Assembly: GCA_012728115.1 (NCBI GenBank)
Contig: JAAYFS010000010.1
Span: forward strand, 1-54,821
Length of the DNA: 54,821 bases
Direction: 5' to 3'
Origin: Bacillota bacterium
GTDB lineage: Bacteria; Bacillota; Limnochordia; Darwinibacteriales; JAAYFS01
The position numbers and the translations under genes were made by a program. Shown here piece after piece: positions 28,808 through 36,994 of the stretch (positions are counted from its first letter, which is position 1; each line of letters starts with the position of its first letter). The notes beneath the pieces were generated by a model. It was given only the letters and a program-made list of their open reading frames with translations. It was not told the origin of the DNA and did no database searches.

Positions 28808-28975
28808 TCACCCCTCTGAGGGAACCTCCCCTTCGTTGCCACTAGCTTCAAGCAACGTCTCTTCCGTATCGTAATTCGGTTCATCATCACAGTCGTCACA
28901 AAACTTATATAAAAGATAACTACCGACTCGTCCTGTACGAACAAATAGTTCCCAAAAAAACTGCTTATGTGACAA
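28808..28975 (-). CDS. yqzL: YqzL family small protein
   Basis: A 55-residue protein of the YqzL family, which is almost always encoded just before recO. The family core is visible as FFWELFVRTGRVGSYLLYK. The start is TTG (28975), chosen because AGGGAGGTG lies 5 bases upstream; longer readings of the frame have no ribosome binding site. The C-terminus is acidic and rich in Asp and Glu (CDDCDDEPNYDTEE), beyond the usual 47-residue length. The TGA stop is 6 bases from the recO GTG. Function is unknown. Confidence 0.8.
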   Translation of the reverse strand: MSHKQFFWELFVRTGRVGSYLLYKFCDDCDDEPNYDTEETLLEASGNEGEVPSEG

Positions 28976-29027
28976 ACCAAACACCTCCCTTAAGAATATG
29001 ATTCCCATCAAAAAAAAGGTTATCCGC

Positions 29028-29044
29028 GTACTAAACTTTAGTAC
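29028..29044. repeat. Small perfect palindrome downstream of ruvB
   Basis: GTACTAAA and TTTAGTAC separated by one base, between the ruvB stop and yqzL. On the minus strand eight T residues follow after ten bases, so it may contribute to a poor terminator, or serve as an operator for yqzL-recO. Confidence 0.5.
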
Positions 29045-29072
29045 TTAGCTTAAGGTTGATGTTCTTAGATTG

Positions 29073-30089
29073 TTAACACATTTTCCTATCGTCTGGTCTT
29101 GACACTCCAAGATAATCGTATACCTGATCGGTTACCATTCTTCCTCTGAGTGTTCTCTGCAAAAATCCTAGCTGCATCAAGAACGGTTCATAAACATCCT
29201 CGATCGTGCTCGCTTCTTCATAGATTGCAGCTGCCAGAGTTTCTAATCCAACTGGCCCTCCACCAAAATTCTCAACAATAGTCATCAGTAGCTTCCGATC
29301 AACATGGTCCAATCCATATTGATCAATTTGTAGCAATGCTAAAGCATCCCTAGCTACATCAGCGGTAATGGAATTATTCGCTCGTACTTGAGCATAATCT
29401 CGAACACGTCTCAGTAATCTATTCGCCACCCGCGGAGTGCCACGCGAGCGCCCAGCGATTTCCAACGCTCCCTCATCTTCAATTTCTACCCCTAAAATAC
29501 CAGCTGCTCTTCTAATAATGATCGCCAACTCTTCTTTTGTATAGAACTCAAGGCGGTTAATTACTCCGAAACGATCACGCAATGGCGAAGTGAGCATCCC
29601 CGCTCTTGTTGTTGCCCCTACCAACGTAAAAGGAGGAAGTTCCAAGCGCACCGATCTAGCTCCTGGACCTTTCCCAATTATAATATCGACTGCTCTATCC
29701 TCCATCGCTGGATAAAGCACCTCTTCAACTGTTCGATTTAAGCGATGAATCTCATCAATAAACAGCACGTCATTTGGTTGAAGATTCGTAAGGATAGCAA
29801 CCAAGTCACCTTGTCGTTCGATTGCAGGACCCGAAGTAGTATGAATTCCTACTGCCAATTCGTTAGCAATAATATTGGCAAGGCTTGTCTTTCCTAGTCC
29901 TGGGGGTCCATACAATAGCACATGATCCAACGCCTCGCCTCGTTGTCTCGCTGCAGTAATAAAGAGCGACATTTGCTCTTTAACCTTGTCTTGCCCGATA
30001 TATTCGGCCAGCGTTCGCGGACGAAGCGACAATTCAATGTCCCAATCCTCTGGCCTTTTCCAGCCGCTAACTAAGCGTTCTTCCTGCAC
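29073..30089 (-). CDS. ruvB: Holliday junction branch migration helicase RuvB
   Basis: AAA+ motor that drives branch migration with RuvA. The 338-residue protein opens [20 protein letters not shown]; Walker A is [14 protein letters not shown], Walker B is [10 protein letters not shown], sensor [18 protein letters not shown], and the C-terminal winged helix includes [14 protein letters not shown] and [18 protein letters not shown]. The start is GTG with GAGGT 7 bases upstream, 3 bases after ruvA. It is the last gene of ruvC-ruvA-ruvB. Confidence 0.97.
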   Translation of the reverse strand: MQEERLVSGWKRPEDWDIELSLRPRTLAEYIGQDKVKEQMSLFITAARQRGEALDHVLLYGPPGLGKTSLANIIANELAVGIHTTSGPAIERQGDLVAILTNLQPNDVLFIDEIHRLNRTVEEVLYPAMEDRAVDIIIGKGPGARSVRLELPPFTLVGATTRAGMLTSPLRDRFGVINRLEFYTKEELAIIIRRAAGILGVEIEDEGALEIAGRSRGTPRVANRLLRRVRDYAQVRANNSITADVARDALALLQIDQYGLDHVDRKLLMTIVENFGGGPVGLETLAAAIYEEASTIEDVYEPFLMQLGFLQRTLRGRMVTDQVYDYLGVSRPDDRKMC

Positions 30090-30092
30090 GTT

Positions 30093-30704
30093 TTATACCT
30101 CACTTTTTACCGATTTAGTACTTAGAGCAGTCTTAATAATCTTCTGTAAATCAAATGTGTCTCCGATCATGGCATGAGCTTGGTTCACCATCTGTTCCGC
30201 TTCCCCTAAATTGTAACCTAAGGAAATCAGTGCCTCAACCGCATCCTGCAAAATACCTCCTGAGGGAACTGGCATTGACTGCTCCGCTTCCCAAGCAATG
30301 TCAAATTCCTTACCGATATCCTTTAATTCTAGTAAGAGGCGGTCAGCTGTCTTTTTACCTATACCTGGAATTTTTGTTAATGCTGGCTTATTTCCTTCAA
30401 TAACAGCGCGCAAAAATTCCACTGGTCTCATTGCCGACAGTATTGCCAAGGCTGTCTTTGGCCCAGCACCCGAAACTGAAATTATCCGTTCAAAAAGTGC
30501 CTTTTCATCTAAAGAACTAAATCCATATAAAACCAAGGCATCATCTCTAACTTGCAGATATGTATATAAAGTAACTTGAGTTTCACGACTTATTTCTTTT
30601 AGCGTAAATTCTGGAACTAAAAGAGAATACCCTACTCCATTGACATCAAGAATCAGCGAGTTTTTAGCTGTCGAAACCACATATCCTTTTAATAATCCGA
30701 TCAT
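30093..30704 (-). CDS. ruvA: Holliday junction DNA-binding protein RuvA
   Basis: Tetrameric protein that binds Holliday junctions and recruits RuvB. The 203-residue product begins MIGLLKGYVV, has the OB-fold N-terminal domain, two helix-hairpin-helix motifs (ISVSGAGPKTALAIL and LTKIPGIGKKTADRLL) and the C-terminal RuvB-binding domain (DAVEALISLGYNLGEAEQMV). The ATG at 30704 overlaps the ruvC TGA. Confidence 0.96.
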   Translation of the reverse strand: MIGLLKGYVVSTAKNSLILDVNGVGYSLLVPEFTLKEISRETQVTLYTYLQVRDDALVLYGFSSLDEKALFERIISVSGAGPKTALAILSAMRPVEFLRAVIEGNKPALTKIPGIGKKTADRLLLELKDIGKEFDIAWEAEQSMPVPSGGILQDAVEALISLGYNLGEAEQMVNQAHAMIGDTFDLQKIIKTALSTKSVKSEV

Positions 30705-31192
30705 AACTTCCCACCCCAACCGCGACAATTATGGGCATGACAAATAGCCACTGCCAACGCATCGGCTACATCATCAGGACGAGGAACTTCTGGCAAACCT
30801 AGTAGTACTCTTATCATAAATCCCACTTGAGCCTTCGGAGCCCGTCCCTGACCTGTTACTGCTTGTTTTACTTGTAAAGGGGTGTACTCCCCTATTTTCA
30901 ATTGACGGTTGCAGCCCGCCAATATAATGACCCCTCGGGCTTGTCCGACTGCTAGCGCGGTGCGAACATTTTGATTAAAAAAAAGCTGTTCAATAGCCAT
31001 ACATTCTGGTGAAAACTCATCGATTACTTTTGTTACTTCGTCATAAATTATCTTAAGCCTATTTTCGGTCCGTTCATTAGCCAGAGTACAGATAGAACCA
31101 TATCCTAAGACCCTTAGCCTTCCATTACGTTCAGTCTGAACTACACCGTATCCAGTAATAGCAGTACCTGGATCAATTCCCAGTATTATCAT
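30701..31192 (-). CDS. ruvC: Crossover junction endodeoxyribonuclease RuvC
   Basis: Holliday junction resolvase, 163 residues from the ATG at 31192 (MIILGIDPGTAITGYG), which has GAGGGTGA upstream. Catalytic acidic residues lie in LGIDPG, AIEQLFF and the final DDVADALAVAICH. Conserved QARGVIILA and AVTGQGRAPKAQV are present. It overlaps ruvA by 4 bases. The presence of ruvC together with ruvAB is clostridial; Bacilli usually use RecU instead. Confidence 0.96.
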   Translation of the reverse strand: MIILGIDPGTAITGYGVVQTERNGRLRVLGYGSICTLANERTENRLKIIYDEVTKVIDEFSPECMAIEQLFFNQNVRTALAVGQARGVIILAGCNRQLKIGEYTPLQVKQAVTGQGRAPKAQVGFMIRVLLGLPEVPRPDDVADALAVAICHAHNCRGWGGKL

Positions 31193-31238
31193 ATTTACTT
31201 CACCCTCATCGTACATATATTCGTCAGGGCATAAAAAA

Positions 31239-31261
31239 AACCTCTATTGAAATTAGAGGTT
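31239..31261 (-). terminator. Terminator after the bofC-like gene
   Basis: An 8-bp stem AACCTCTA/TAGAGGTT with a 7-base loop followed on the minus strand by TTTTTTAT. It overlaps the last bases of the bofC-like stop and separates it from ruvC. Confidence 0.85.
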
Positions 31262-31637
31262 ATTTCGGGAAGTGAAATCCTTCTAGTATGCTATACTTCT
31301 CCGCTTCGCTGGCAAATGGCACTCCAGATTCTAGTATACTTATTTCGTGTTCGGGCAACGGGCCGATTGGGATGTCAGTCTGTTCAATCACTTTTCCGTC
31401 ACTTGGAATTCCCCGAAACACAGCTAGATAACCGTGATAAATCCCTATATATAATTGAGTCACATCGTCATTATTTTCCTCTTTGAGTTGAAAAAGTTCC
31501 TCCACTTCATTGGTCGCGCTCGGGAGTTCTGATTCGGGAACAATTTCATCATTCAAATTCGATATAAAATGATTTATGATTATGAATAAAGTTAGAACGC
31601 AAAGAATTGTGGCAAACCACCAAACTCCTTTCTTCAT
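31260..31637 (-). CDS. BofC C-terminal domain-like membrane protein
   Basis: A 125-residue protein with one N-terminal membrane helix (about residues 4-23), an acidic linker, and an exported domain LYIGIYHGYLAVFRGIP...EQTDIPIGPLPEHEISILESGVPF that fits the BofC C-terminal domain pattern. BofC, in B. subtilis, restrains the SpoIVB signalling peptidase and so delays sigma-K activation. The N-terminal BofC domain is missing here, so the role may differ. The ATG at 31637 has AAGGAG 8 bases upstream. B. subtilis has bofC next to ruvAB, and this gene lies between yebC and ruvC, supporting the assignment. Confidence 0.65.
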   Translation of the reverse strand: MKKGVWWFATILCVLTLFIIINHFISNLNDEIVPESELPSATNEVEELFQLKEENNDDVTQLYIGIYHGYLAVFRGIPSDGKVIEQTDIPIGPLPEHEISILESGVPFASEAEKYSILEGFHFPK

Positions 31638-31708
31638 ATTTCTCACTCCTTGCATTTCGGCATCTGCTTCTAATATCAATTTTCCCTATTCTCTCGCCGA
31701 ATATGCAA

Positions 31709-31735
31709 AAAACACGGCCTGTAAAACCGTGTTTT
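31709..31735 (-). terminator. Terminator after yebC
   Basis: A 9-bp stem AAAACACGG/CCGTGTTTT with a 9-base loop and a six-base T-run on the minus strand, 6 bases after the yebC stop. Confidence 0.9.
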
Positions 31736-31741
31736 AGGTAC

Positions 31742-32464
31742 TTATTCAACAATATCGTAATTAGCATATACTTCTTGAACATCATCTAGATCTTCAAGTG
31801 CACTAATAAGCTTCTCGATTGTTTCGCCAGATTCTTTCGAAACCTCCACAGTATTTTTAGGAATCATACTTAATTCAGAGCCCATAAGCTCATACTGTTC
31901 CTCGAGTTGTTTTTTTACATCCGAAAAATTGCTAGGTTCAGTAATAACTTTGATGATACCATCTTCAAACTCAACATCTTCTGCGCCTGCTTCCACCGCT
32001 ACCATAAAAATTTCATCATGATCGATACCTTCATCATCAATTACGATAAGTCCCTTCTTTTCAAACATCCAAGCTACACAACCTGATTCTCCAAGGTTTC
32101 CTCCATGCTTGGAAAAACAATGGCGTATTTCAGAAGCGGCACGGTTGCGGTTATCAGTTAACACGTCTAATAAAATTGCAACACCATTAGGACCATAGCC
32201 CTCATAGGTTATTTCCTCATAATTTGCACCATCTAAACCGCCGATTCCTCAATTGATTGCCCTTTCAATATTATCGTTCGGCATGTTAACTGCCCTAGCT
32301 TTTTCAATGGCTAATCTTAATTTTAAATTACTTTCAGGATCAGCTCCACTTTCCTTAACCGCAATGGTAATTTGGCGAGCAACCTTGGTAAAAACCTGAC
32401 CCCTTTTGGCATCTTCTTTGGCTTTTTTATGCTTAATGTTCGCCCATTTCGAATGTCCTGCCAT
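31742..32464 (-). pseudogene. yebC: YebC/TACO1 family protein, interrupted by an in-frame TGA
   Basis: YebC proteins are translation or transcription regulators; recent work ties some to relief of ribosome stalling at proline stretches. The frame is full length (240 codons) and otherwise intact, opening [14 protein letters not shown] and including YEGYGPNGVAILLD, TDNRNRAASEIRH and the C-terminal MIPKNTVEV, LEDLDDVQEVYANYD. Codon 72 (32249-32251) is TGA in NIERAIN-stop-GIGGLDG, where relatives have Lys or Arg. A CGA or AGA to TGA change is one base. No ribosome binding site or early start lies after it; the next in-frame GTG is 29 codons on, so without read-through the protein would be lost. 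Confidence 0.88.
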
Positions 32465-32488
32465 TCAAGTTCACACCCTTTCACGAAC

Positions 32489-32518
32489 ATTGTAGCACAA
32501 CCAGTGAATGCTTGCCAA
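32489..32518 (-). promoter_or_regulatory. Sigma-A promoter for yebC
   Basis: On the minus strand TTGGCA (32513-32518), 18 bases, TGC plus TACAAT (32489-32494), an extended -10, 24 bases upstream of yebC. Confidence 0.65.
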
Positions 32519-32542
32519 GATTAGGTGTGCAAATTGCAGTTA

Positions 32543-33193
32543 TCAGTTCGATCTAAAAGGGGATTCTTTTAGTGCCAAACTGATAACGTAGCGCAGTATA
32601 CCATAGAGAACAAATACTAGCACAATCGCTATAAACGGTGAAAAGAGTTCTTCCAATAGAATAAAATCATACAACCCATGAAGAAACGATGCCACAACAA
32701 TACCAGTTAAAACTCTTCCTTGCCCAACAAAAAATCCCATTAATCCGGTAAAAGAAGCATGAGCTAATGAAGCTATAATTAATCGAATTAATCCTACTTC
32801 AATTCCATACGTTACTGCATAAAGTACATTTTCTACAACAGAGAATCCTAAAGCAGCAGTTACGCAGTAAACAATACCATCCATCACTTCATTCATCTCC
32901 CGCGTTCGATACGCACTAAAATATAGCGCCCCAAATTTGAAAAGTTCTTCGCCGAGGCCAACTATCACAAAGGCAACCCAAATCCTTGTTAGCAGTGTAG
33001 CTTCGGAATTTAATAAATTCCGAAACTTATACTCAAAAATAAACGCAGGAATTACTGCGATTGCACCGCTAATGAATGTTTTAGCTAGCAGAAGTTTGGG
33101 TTCTTTCTCGAAAACATCCTGAGAATAAAAAAACCACACCCACATTATGCCAGCAATCAGAGAGATGGCAATTATGAATAATAGCTCCAACAC
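32543..33193 (-). CDS. prsW: PrsW family intramembrane metalloprotease
   Basis: Membrane protease of the PrsW (M82, CPBP-like) family; B. subtilis PrsW cleaves the anti-sigma factor RsiW in response to envelope stress. The 216-residue protein has about seven membrane segments, with Glu82-Glu83 and Lys86 in GEELFKF, Glu121-Asn122 in VVENVLYA, His145 in AHASFTG and His172/Asp176 in LHGLYDF, the expected catalytic and metal residues. The ATG follows AAGGAG by 8 bases. No sigma-W or anti-sigma gene is in the window, so the substrate is unknown. Confidence 0.85.
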   Translation of the reverse strand: MLELLFIIAISLIAGIMWVWFFYSQDVFEKEPKLLLAKTFISGAIAVIPAFIFEYKFRNLLNSEATLLTRIWVAFVIVGLGEELFKFGALYFSAYRTREMNEVMDGIVYCVTAALGFSVVENVLYAVTYGIEVGLIRLIIASLAHASFTGLMGFFVGQGRVLTGIVVASFLHGLYDFILLEELFSPFIAIVLVFVLYGILRYVISLALKESPFRSN

Positions 33194-33222
33194 ATTTCTC
33201 CTTTCGTTTTTTTACTTATAAT

Positions 33223-33250
33223 TAACGATTCCCGAACTCGGGAATCGTTA
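33223..33250. repeat. Perfect 28-base palindrome between the zinc-ribbon gene and prsW
   Basis: Arms TAACGATTCCCGA and TCGGGAATCGTTA pair perfectly over 13 bp around a 2-base centre. No T-run follows on either strand, so it is not a standard terminator; a dimeric repressor site is possible. Confidence 0.85.
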
Positions 33251-33252
33251 GA

Positions 33253-33408
33253 CTATTCTCGTTGCGAAACCGTTGCTTCACCACTCTTTCGATCAATCGT
33301 TTGCTCAGTTTGACAACCTGCGCAAAAGTACGAATCTGTGCCTTCCTCATACTCCTTTTGTTCGACTAATTGCATGTCTTGGTTACATACAGGACATTTT
33401 ATGATCAC
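33253..33408 (-). CDS. Small zinc-ribbon protein
   Basis: A predicted 51-residue protein with two Cys pairs, CPVC near residue 5 and CAGC near residue 30, a small zinc ribbon. The GTG start at 33408 is chosen because GAGGTG lies 6 bases upstream; the frame is open further into murG, where no ribosome binding site is seen. Spacing and strand place it just after murG, 70 bases away, and before prsW. The function is not recognised; the cysteine pattern suggests metal binding and perhaps nucleic acid or protein contact. Confidence 0.55.
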   Translation of the reverse strand: MIIKCPVCNQDMQLVEQKEYEEGTDSYFCAGCQTEQTIDRKSGEATVSQRE

Positions 33409-33478
33409 AGGATTCACCTCGGATTTGGTCTTTCTGACAATAGTTTTTTCAATATCCAAGGTACTATACATGTAGAAT

Positions 33479-34543
33479 TTACTTTTCTGCCTTGCGCTCG
33501 ATGATTGCGTATATTTCCGAAACACTATCTTTCAGCGGCGATTCTTGCATTTTTAATCTTATTTGATTACGCTCATCACGCAGCCGATACACTTTTTCCA
33601 CCAAGGTTTCGGGCGTTAATTCCTCTTCAAAAAGAATATGGCTAAAACCTTGGGAAGCAAATGATTTCGCGTTTTGGATTTGGTCTCCCCTACTTGCTTC
33701 CAACGAAAGCGGGATTAGTAAATTTGGTTTGTTTAAAGTTAACAATTCAAAAATAGCATTGGAACCGGCTCGTGAAATAACGAGATCGCTTGCAGCATAA
33801 ATATCTGGAAGTTCTTCATTGATATACTCAAATTGACGGTAGTTTGGTACATTATCTAATTCATGAGCTAGATTTCCTTTACCGCATAAATGAACTATCT
33901 GAAACTCATTCACTAGATCGGGCAAACTCTGCCTGAGTGCTTCATTGATTTTTCTCGCACCCAGGCTTCCGCCCATCGCTAACAATACAGGTTTCTTATT
34001 GTTAAACTTAAGAAAACCTAAACCACGCTGCCTATTTCCCATAGTTAATTCTTTTCTGATCGGATTACCTGTAACTGACGCCTTCTCTTTCGGAACAAAC
34101 TTCATGGTTTCTGGAAAGGTAACGCAAATATGCGAAGCAAATGGAATACTCAACTTATTGGCTAAACCAGGTGTAAAATCGCTCTCATGCAGAATAACGG
34201 GAATTTTCAACATTCTCGCAGCTATTGCAACAGGAACAGAGACAAATCCACCTTTGGAGAAAACTACGTCTGGTCTTAATTTCCGTAACAAAAAGAATGC
34301 CTGAACCATTCCAAAGGAAACGCGAAATGGATCCGTAAAGTTTTTTAGATCAAAATATCGCCTTAATTTCCCTGCACTAATGGGATAATATGCCACCAGA
34401 CGTTCCATGAGGGTTCTTTCAATCCCAGTATGCGTACCAATATAATGAATATCCCATCCATTTTCTTCTAGTTTGGGAATTAAGGCTAGATGCGGTGTTA
34501 CATGCCCAGCGGAGCCTCCACCTGTTAGAACAATTCTTTTCAA
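33479..34543 (-). CDS. murG: Lipid II synthase glycosyltransferase MurG
   Basis: Adds GlcNAc to lipid I to form lipid II, on the cytoplasmic face of the membrane. The 354-residue GT-B protein has the N-terminal [14 protein letters not shown] loop, [36 protein letters not shown], the [13 protein letters not shown] loop and the UDP-binding [12 protein letters not shown]. The start is TTG with AAGGGTGGG upstream. murG normally sits in the dcw cluster next to ftsW; here it is 17 kb from mraZ, outside the operon. Confidence 0.95.
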   Translation of the reverse strand: MKRIVLTGGGSAGHVTPHLALIPKLEENGWDIHYIGTHTGIERTLMERLVAYYPISAGKLRRYFDLKNFTDPFRVSFGMVQAFFLLRKLRPDVVFSKGGFVSVPVAIAARMLKIPVILHESDFTPGLANKLSIPFASHICVTFPETMKFVPKEKASVTGNPIRKELTMGNRQRGLGFLKFNNKKPVLLAMGGSLGARKINEALRQSLPDLVNEFQIVHLCGKGNLAHELDNVPNYRQFEYINEELPDIYAASDLVISRAGSNAIFELLTLNKPNLLIPLSLEASRGDQIQNAKSFASQGFSHILFEEELTPETLVEKVYRLRDERNQIRLKMQESPLKDSVSEIYAIIERKAEK

Positions 34544-34674
34544 ATTAGTCCCACCCTTCGATCAGTTCCTTCCCCTAGATTAACAAATTTGGAAGAACCT
34601 TTCCATCACTTACCTTAAAGAGGAAGGAATCTTATTAAATATCAAGAAATTTATAAGCAAAGGGGTAAATATTT

Positions 34675-35517
34675 ATGTATACTATATTGGAAGACGAATT
34701 TGGCGATATCATCAAAAAAGCGCGCCTTGGTCATCATTATTCGCTGGAAAAATTAGCACGGCTAACGAATTTAGAGCTAGTAGATTTATCCGAGTTTGAA
34801 TCCTTAACAAAGAAACCAACCATAAAACAAGTGGAAACGATTGCGGATGTTCTTAATCTAAATGCTAAAAAACTAAAAGCGATCGCCTTTGATGAATGGG
34901 TACCTCGCTATGCCAATAATGATGATTTTAGTTTACTCCCTATTCAAGTCAAACTCCTGCGGGGAAATATTAATCGTGGCGAGTCCAATTGTTATATTGT
35001 GCAAAAAAAGCGCATAGGTTCATGTATAGTTATCGATCCAGGCGTTAGGTTAAACATGCTTCTCGATTTTCTAGAAAAAGAAAAACTAACACTCAAAGCA
35101 ATTTTAATTTCGCATACTCACTTTGATCATATTACTAGTCTTAATGAATTGGCATCAGGCAACTGCCCAGTTTTTGTCGGTGAAAAAGAATCAATTGACC
35201 ATTTTTCCGAACCAGTATTAAAGAACGTAAAATTTGTTAACAACACAAACATAAACCTTCTTGAAGAAACACTCACTGTATTAAGTACACCTGGTCATAC
35301 AAGGGGTGGTCTTTCTTTTGTTATTAGGTCTTTTGTCTTTGTTGGCGATTTAATGTTTGCTGGATCCATAGGTCGTTCGCTTAATGCAACCTTTTATTCT
35401 ACCCATCTAGAATCCGCAAAAAGAATCCTAAATATGCCAGAAGATACATATATTTGTCCTGGCCATGGACCAGTAACCACTGTAACTGAGGAACTAAACC
35501 ATAACCCGTTCTTTTAG
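34675..35517 (+). CDS. HTH-domain/metallo-beta-lactamase-fold fusion protein
   Basis: A 280-residue protein with an XRE-like helix-turn-helix at about residues 8-68 fused to a glyoxalase-II-like metallo-beta-lactamase domain. The metal ligands are all present: His147, His149, Asp151 and His152 in SHTHFDH, His208 in TPGHTRG, Asp225 in VGDLMF and His264 in CPGHG, so it should be an active binuclear hydrolase, perhaps on a thioester or other acyl substrate. It opens a plus-strand operon with an ATP-grasp-like gene and a lysine 2,3-aminomutase, and its HTH may sense product or regulate the operon. AAGGGG lies 9 bases upstream of ATG. The gap to murG (34544-34674) contains no clear sigma-A promoter. 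Confidence 0.8.
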   Translation: MYTILEDEFGDIIKKARLGHHYSLEKLARLTNLELVDLSEFESLTKKPTIKQVETIADVLNLNAKKLKAIAFDEWVPRYANNDDFSLLPIQVKLLRGNINRGESNCYIVQKKRIGSCIVIDPGVRLNMLLDFLEKEKLTLKAILISHTHFDHITSLNELASGNCPVFVGEKESIDHFSEPVLKNVKFVNNTNINLLEETLTVLSTPGHTRGGLSFVIRSFVFVGDLMFAGSIGRSLNATFYSTHLESAKRILNMPEDTYICPGHGPVTTVTEELNHNPFF

Positions 35518-35535
35518 ATTAAAAGGAGGAAAACA

Positions 35536-36990
35536 ATGTCTGAATGTTGTTTTGTTACACCAAGAGATGAGTCAAAATTAGACCCGATCAAAACCTGCCT
35601 ATATATTAATAACGAGTTAGCACAAACTGGATTGTTTAGTGGAGCTAAAAAGGATACCCATGAGGCTCAAAACAGTACTTGGCGGATATCACCCGAACCA
35701 TTTTTTGTCACTCCTGAGATGGTGGCTAAGATTGAATCTTTTGGGCCGCATTTTCTAAAATTTTATCAGGCAGTTCAACGTCTTTATGAACATTCTGTTC
35801 AAGGTAGACAACCAGATTGGATTAGGCAATATCTGGAGACGGGTAAGAGCGAGCTCGTTCTTGATTACAACAGAATGCGCAGATTCAGAAAACAGGTTCC
35901 TTTTATTATTCGACCAGATATCCTGATTAATGAGAATGAGGAAATATTTGTTTCTGAATTAGATTCTATTCCTGGAGGTTTCGGTTTATTATCAAAAATT
36001 TCCTCGATATACGCACAATTAGGGTACCAAATTGTTGGCGGTGCTAATGGAATAGTTGAGCAACTAGTGAAATCGTTCCGAGGTTTAACGCCTAATCTTA
36101 ACCCAGTTGTAGCGATTATCGTTTCGCAAGAATCGCAAGATTATTTTCCCGAAATGATTTCGGTCGCTGCTAGTTTGCGGGACGCTGGTCTTGAAACTTA
36201 TGCTATTAATCCTGAAGAAATCATTTTTCAAGAGGATGGGCTTTACCTTAAGGTTAATGACAAGGTTGCCAAGATCGATATCGTATATCGATTCTTTGAA
36301 CTATTTGATCTAAAAAACATCCCAAAGATTGATCTCATTCTCTATGCGATCCGAAAACAATTAGTAACCGTTACTCCACCGTTAAAGAGTTATTTGGAAG
36401 AAAAATTACTGTTTGCCTTGTTACATCATCCAGCTTTAGAAGCATATTGGGAGCAAAATCTTGGTCAAGATTCGTTCCATGTTTTAAAAACGATCCTACC
36501 TAGAACTTGGATCATTGATCCTCGTCCTCTCCCCCCTCACGCCACAATACCGAATCTTTATATCGAGAAAAAAGCGGTAACGAGCTGGGAACAATTGAAA
36601 CTAGCTACCAAAAAGCAACGCGAATACGTAGTGAAAGTCTCTGGTTATTCGGAAAAATCATGGGGTAGCAGAGGAGTAAGCGTTGGACATGATCTTTCCA
36701 CTGAAGATTGGAGTGCGGTGTTAGATGAAGCTCAAGAAGAATTTGTTCAAAATCCATCGATTCTTCAGGAATTTCACAAAGGTAAACGATTTACTCTGCA
36801 ATATTATGATTTCGAAACTGAACAAATGAAGAAAATGCCAGGACGTGTCCGACTATGCCCATATTACTTCGTTGAAAACGAGCAAGTGACCCTTGGTGGA
36901 ATACTAGCCACCATTTGTCCGCTCGATAAAAAACTTATTCATGGAATGGTTGATTCCATCATGGTTCCTACTGCTTTTTTAAGGAGTTGA
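35536..36990 (+). CDS. Circularly permuted ATP-grasp-like protein (putative amide ligase)
   Basis: A 484-residue protein that I do not recognise by name. Its features suggest a circularly permuted ATP-grasp fold such as glutathionylspermidine synthase: near the N-terminus Arg126-Pro-Asp128 followed by SELDSIPGGFG (140-150), like the metal-binding RPD...ELN.PG motif, and in the C-terminal part VVKVSGYSEKSWGSRGVSVG (365-384), a glycine-rich ATP-loop candidate, then QEFHKGKRF and a terminal RVRLCPYYF (437-445). It has a strong ribosome binding site (AAAGGAGG, 6 bases) 18 bases after the MBL gene and ends 4 bases before the aminomutase gene. The context suggests ligation of beta-lysine or a related amine, but substrate and product are unknown. 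Confidence 0.6.
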   Translation: MSECCFVTPRDESKLDPIKTCLYINNELAQTGLFSGAKKDTHEAQNSTWRISPEPFFVTPEMVAKIESFGPHFLKFYQAVQRLYEHSVQGRQPDWIRQYLETGKSELVLDYNRMRRFRKQVPFIIRPDILINENEEIFVSELDSIPGGFGLLSKISSIYAQLGYQIVGGANGIVEQLVKSFRGLTPNLNPVVAIIVSQESQDYFPEMISVAASLRDAGLETYAINPEEIIFQEDGLYLKVNDKVAKIDIVYRFFELFDLKNIPKIDLILYAIRKQLVTVTPPLKSYLEEKLLFALLHHPALEAYWEQNLGQDSFHVLKTILPRTWIIDPRPLPPHATIPNLYIEKKAVTSWEQLKLATKKQREYVVKVSGYSEKSWGSRGVSVGHDLSTEDWSAVLDEAQEEFVQNPSILQEFHKGKRFTLQYYDFETEQMKKMPGRVRLCPYYFVENEQVTLGGILATICPLDKKLIHGMVDSIMVPTAFLRS

Positions 36991-36994
36991 AAAA

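Noticed and set aside
15130-32464. Genome-wide reassignment of TGA to a sense codon
   Set aside because: nrdR, glyQ, ruvC, yqzL and rsmH all end in TGA at the expected protein length, several in ATGA overlaps with the next gene, so TGA is a working stop here.
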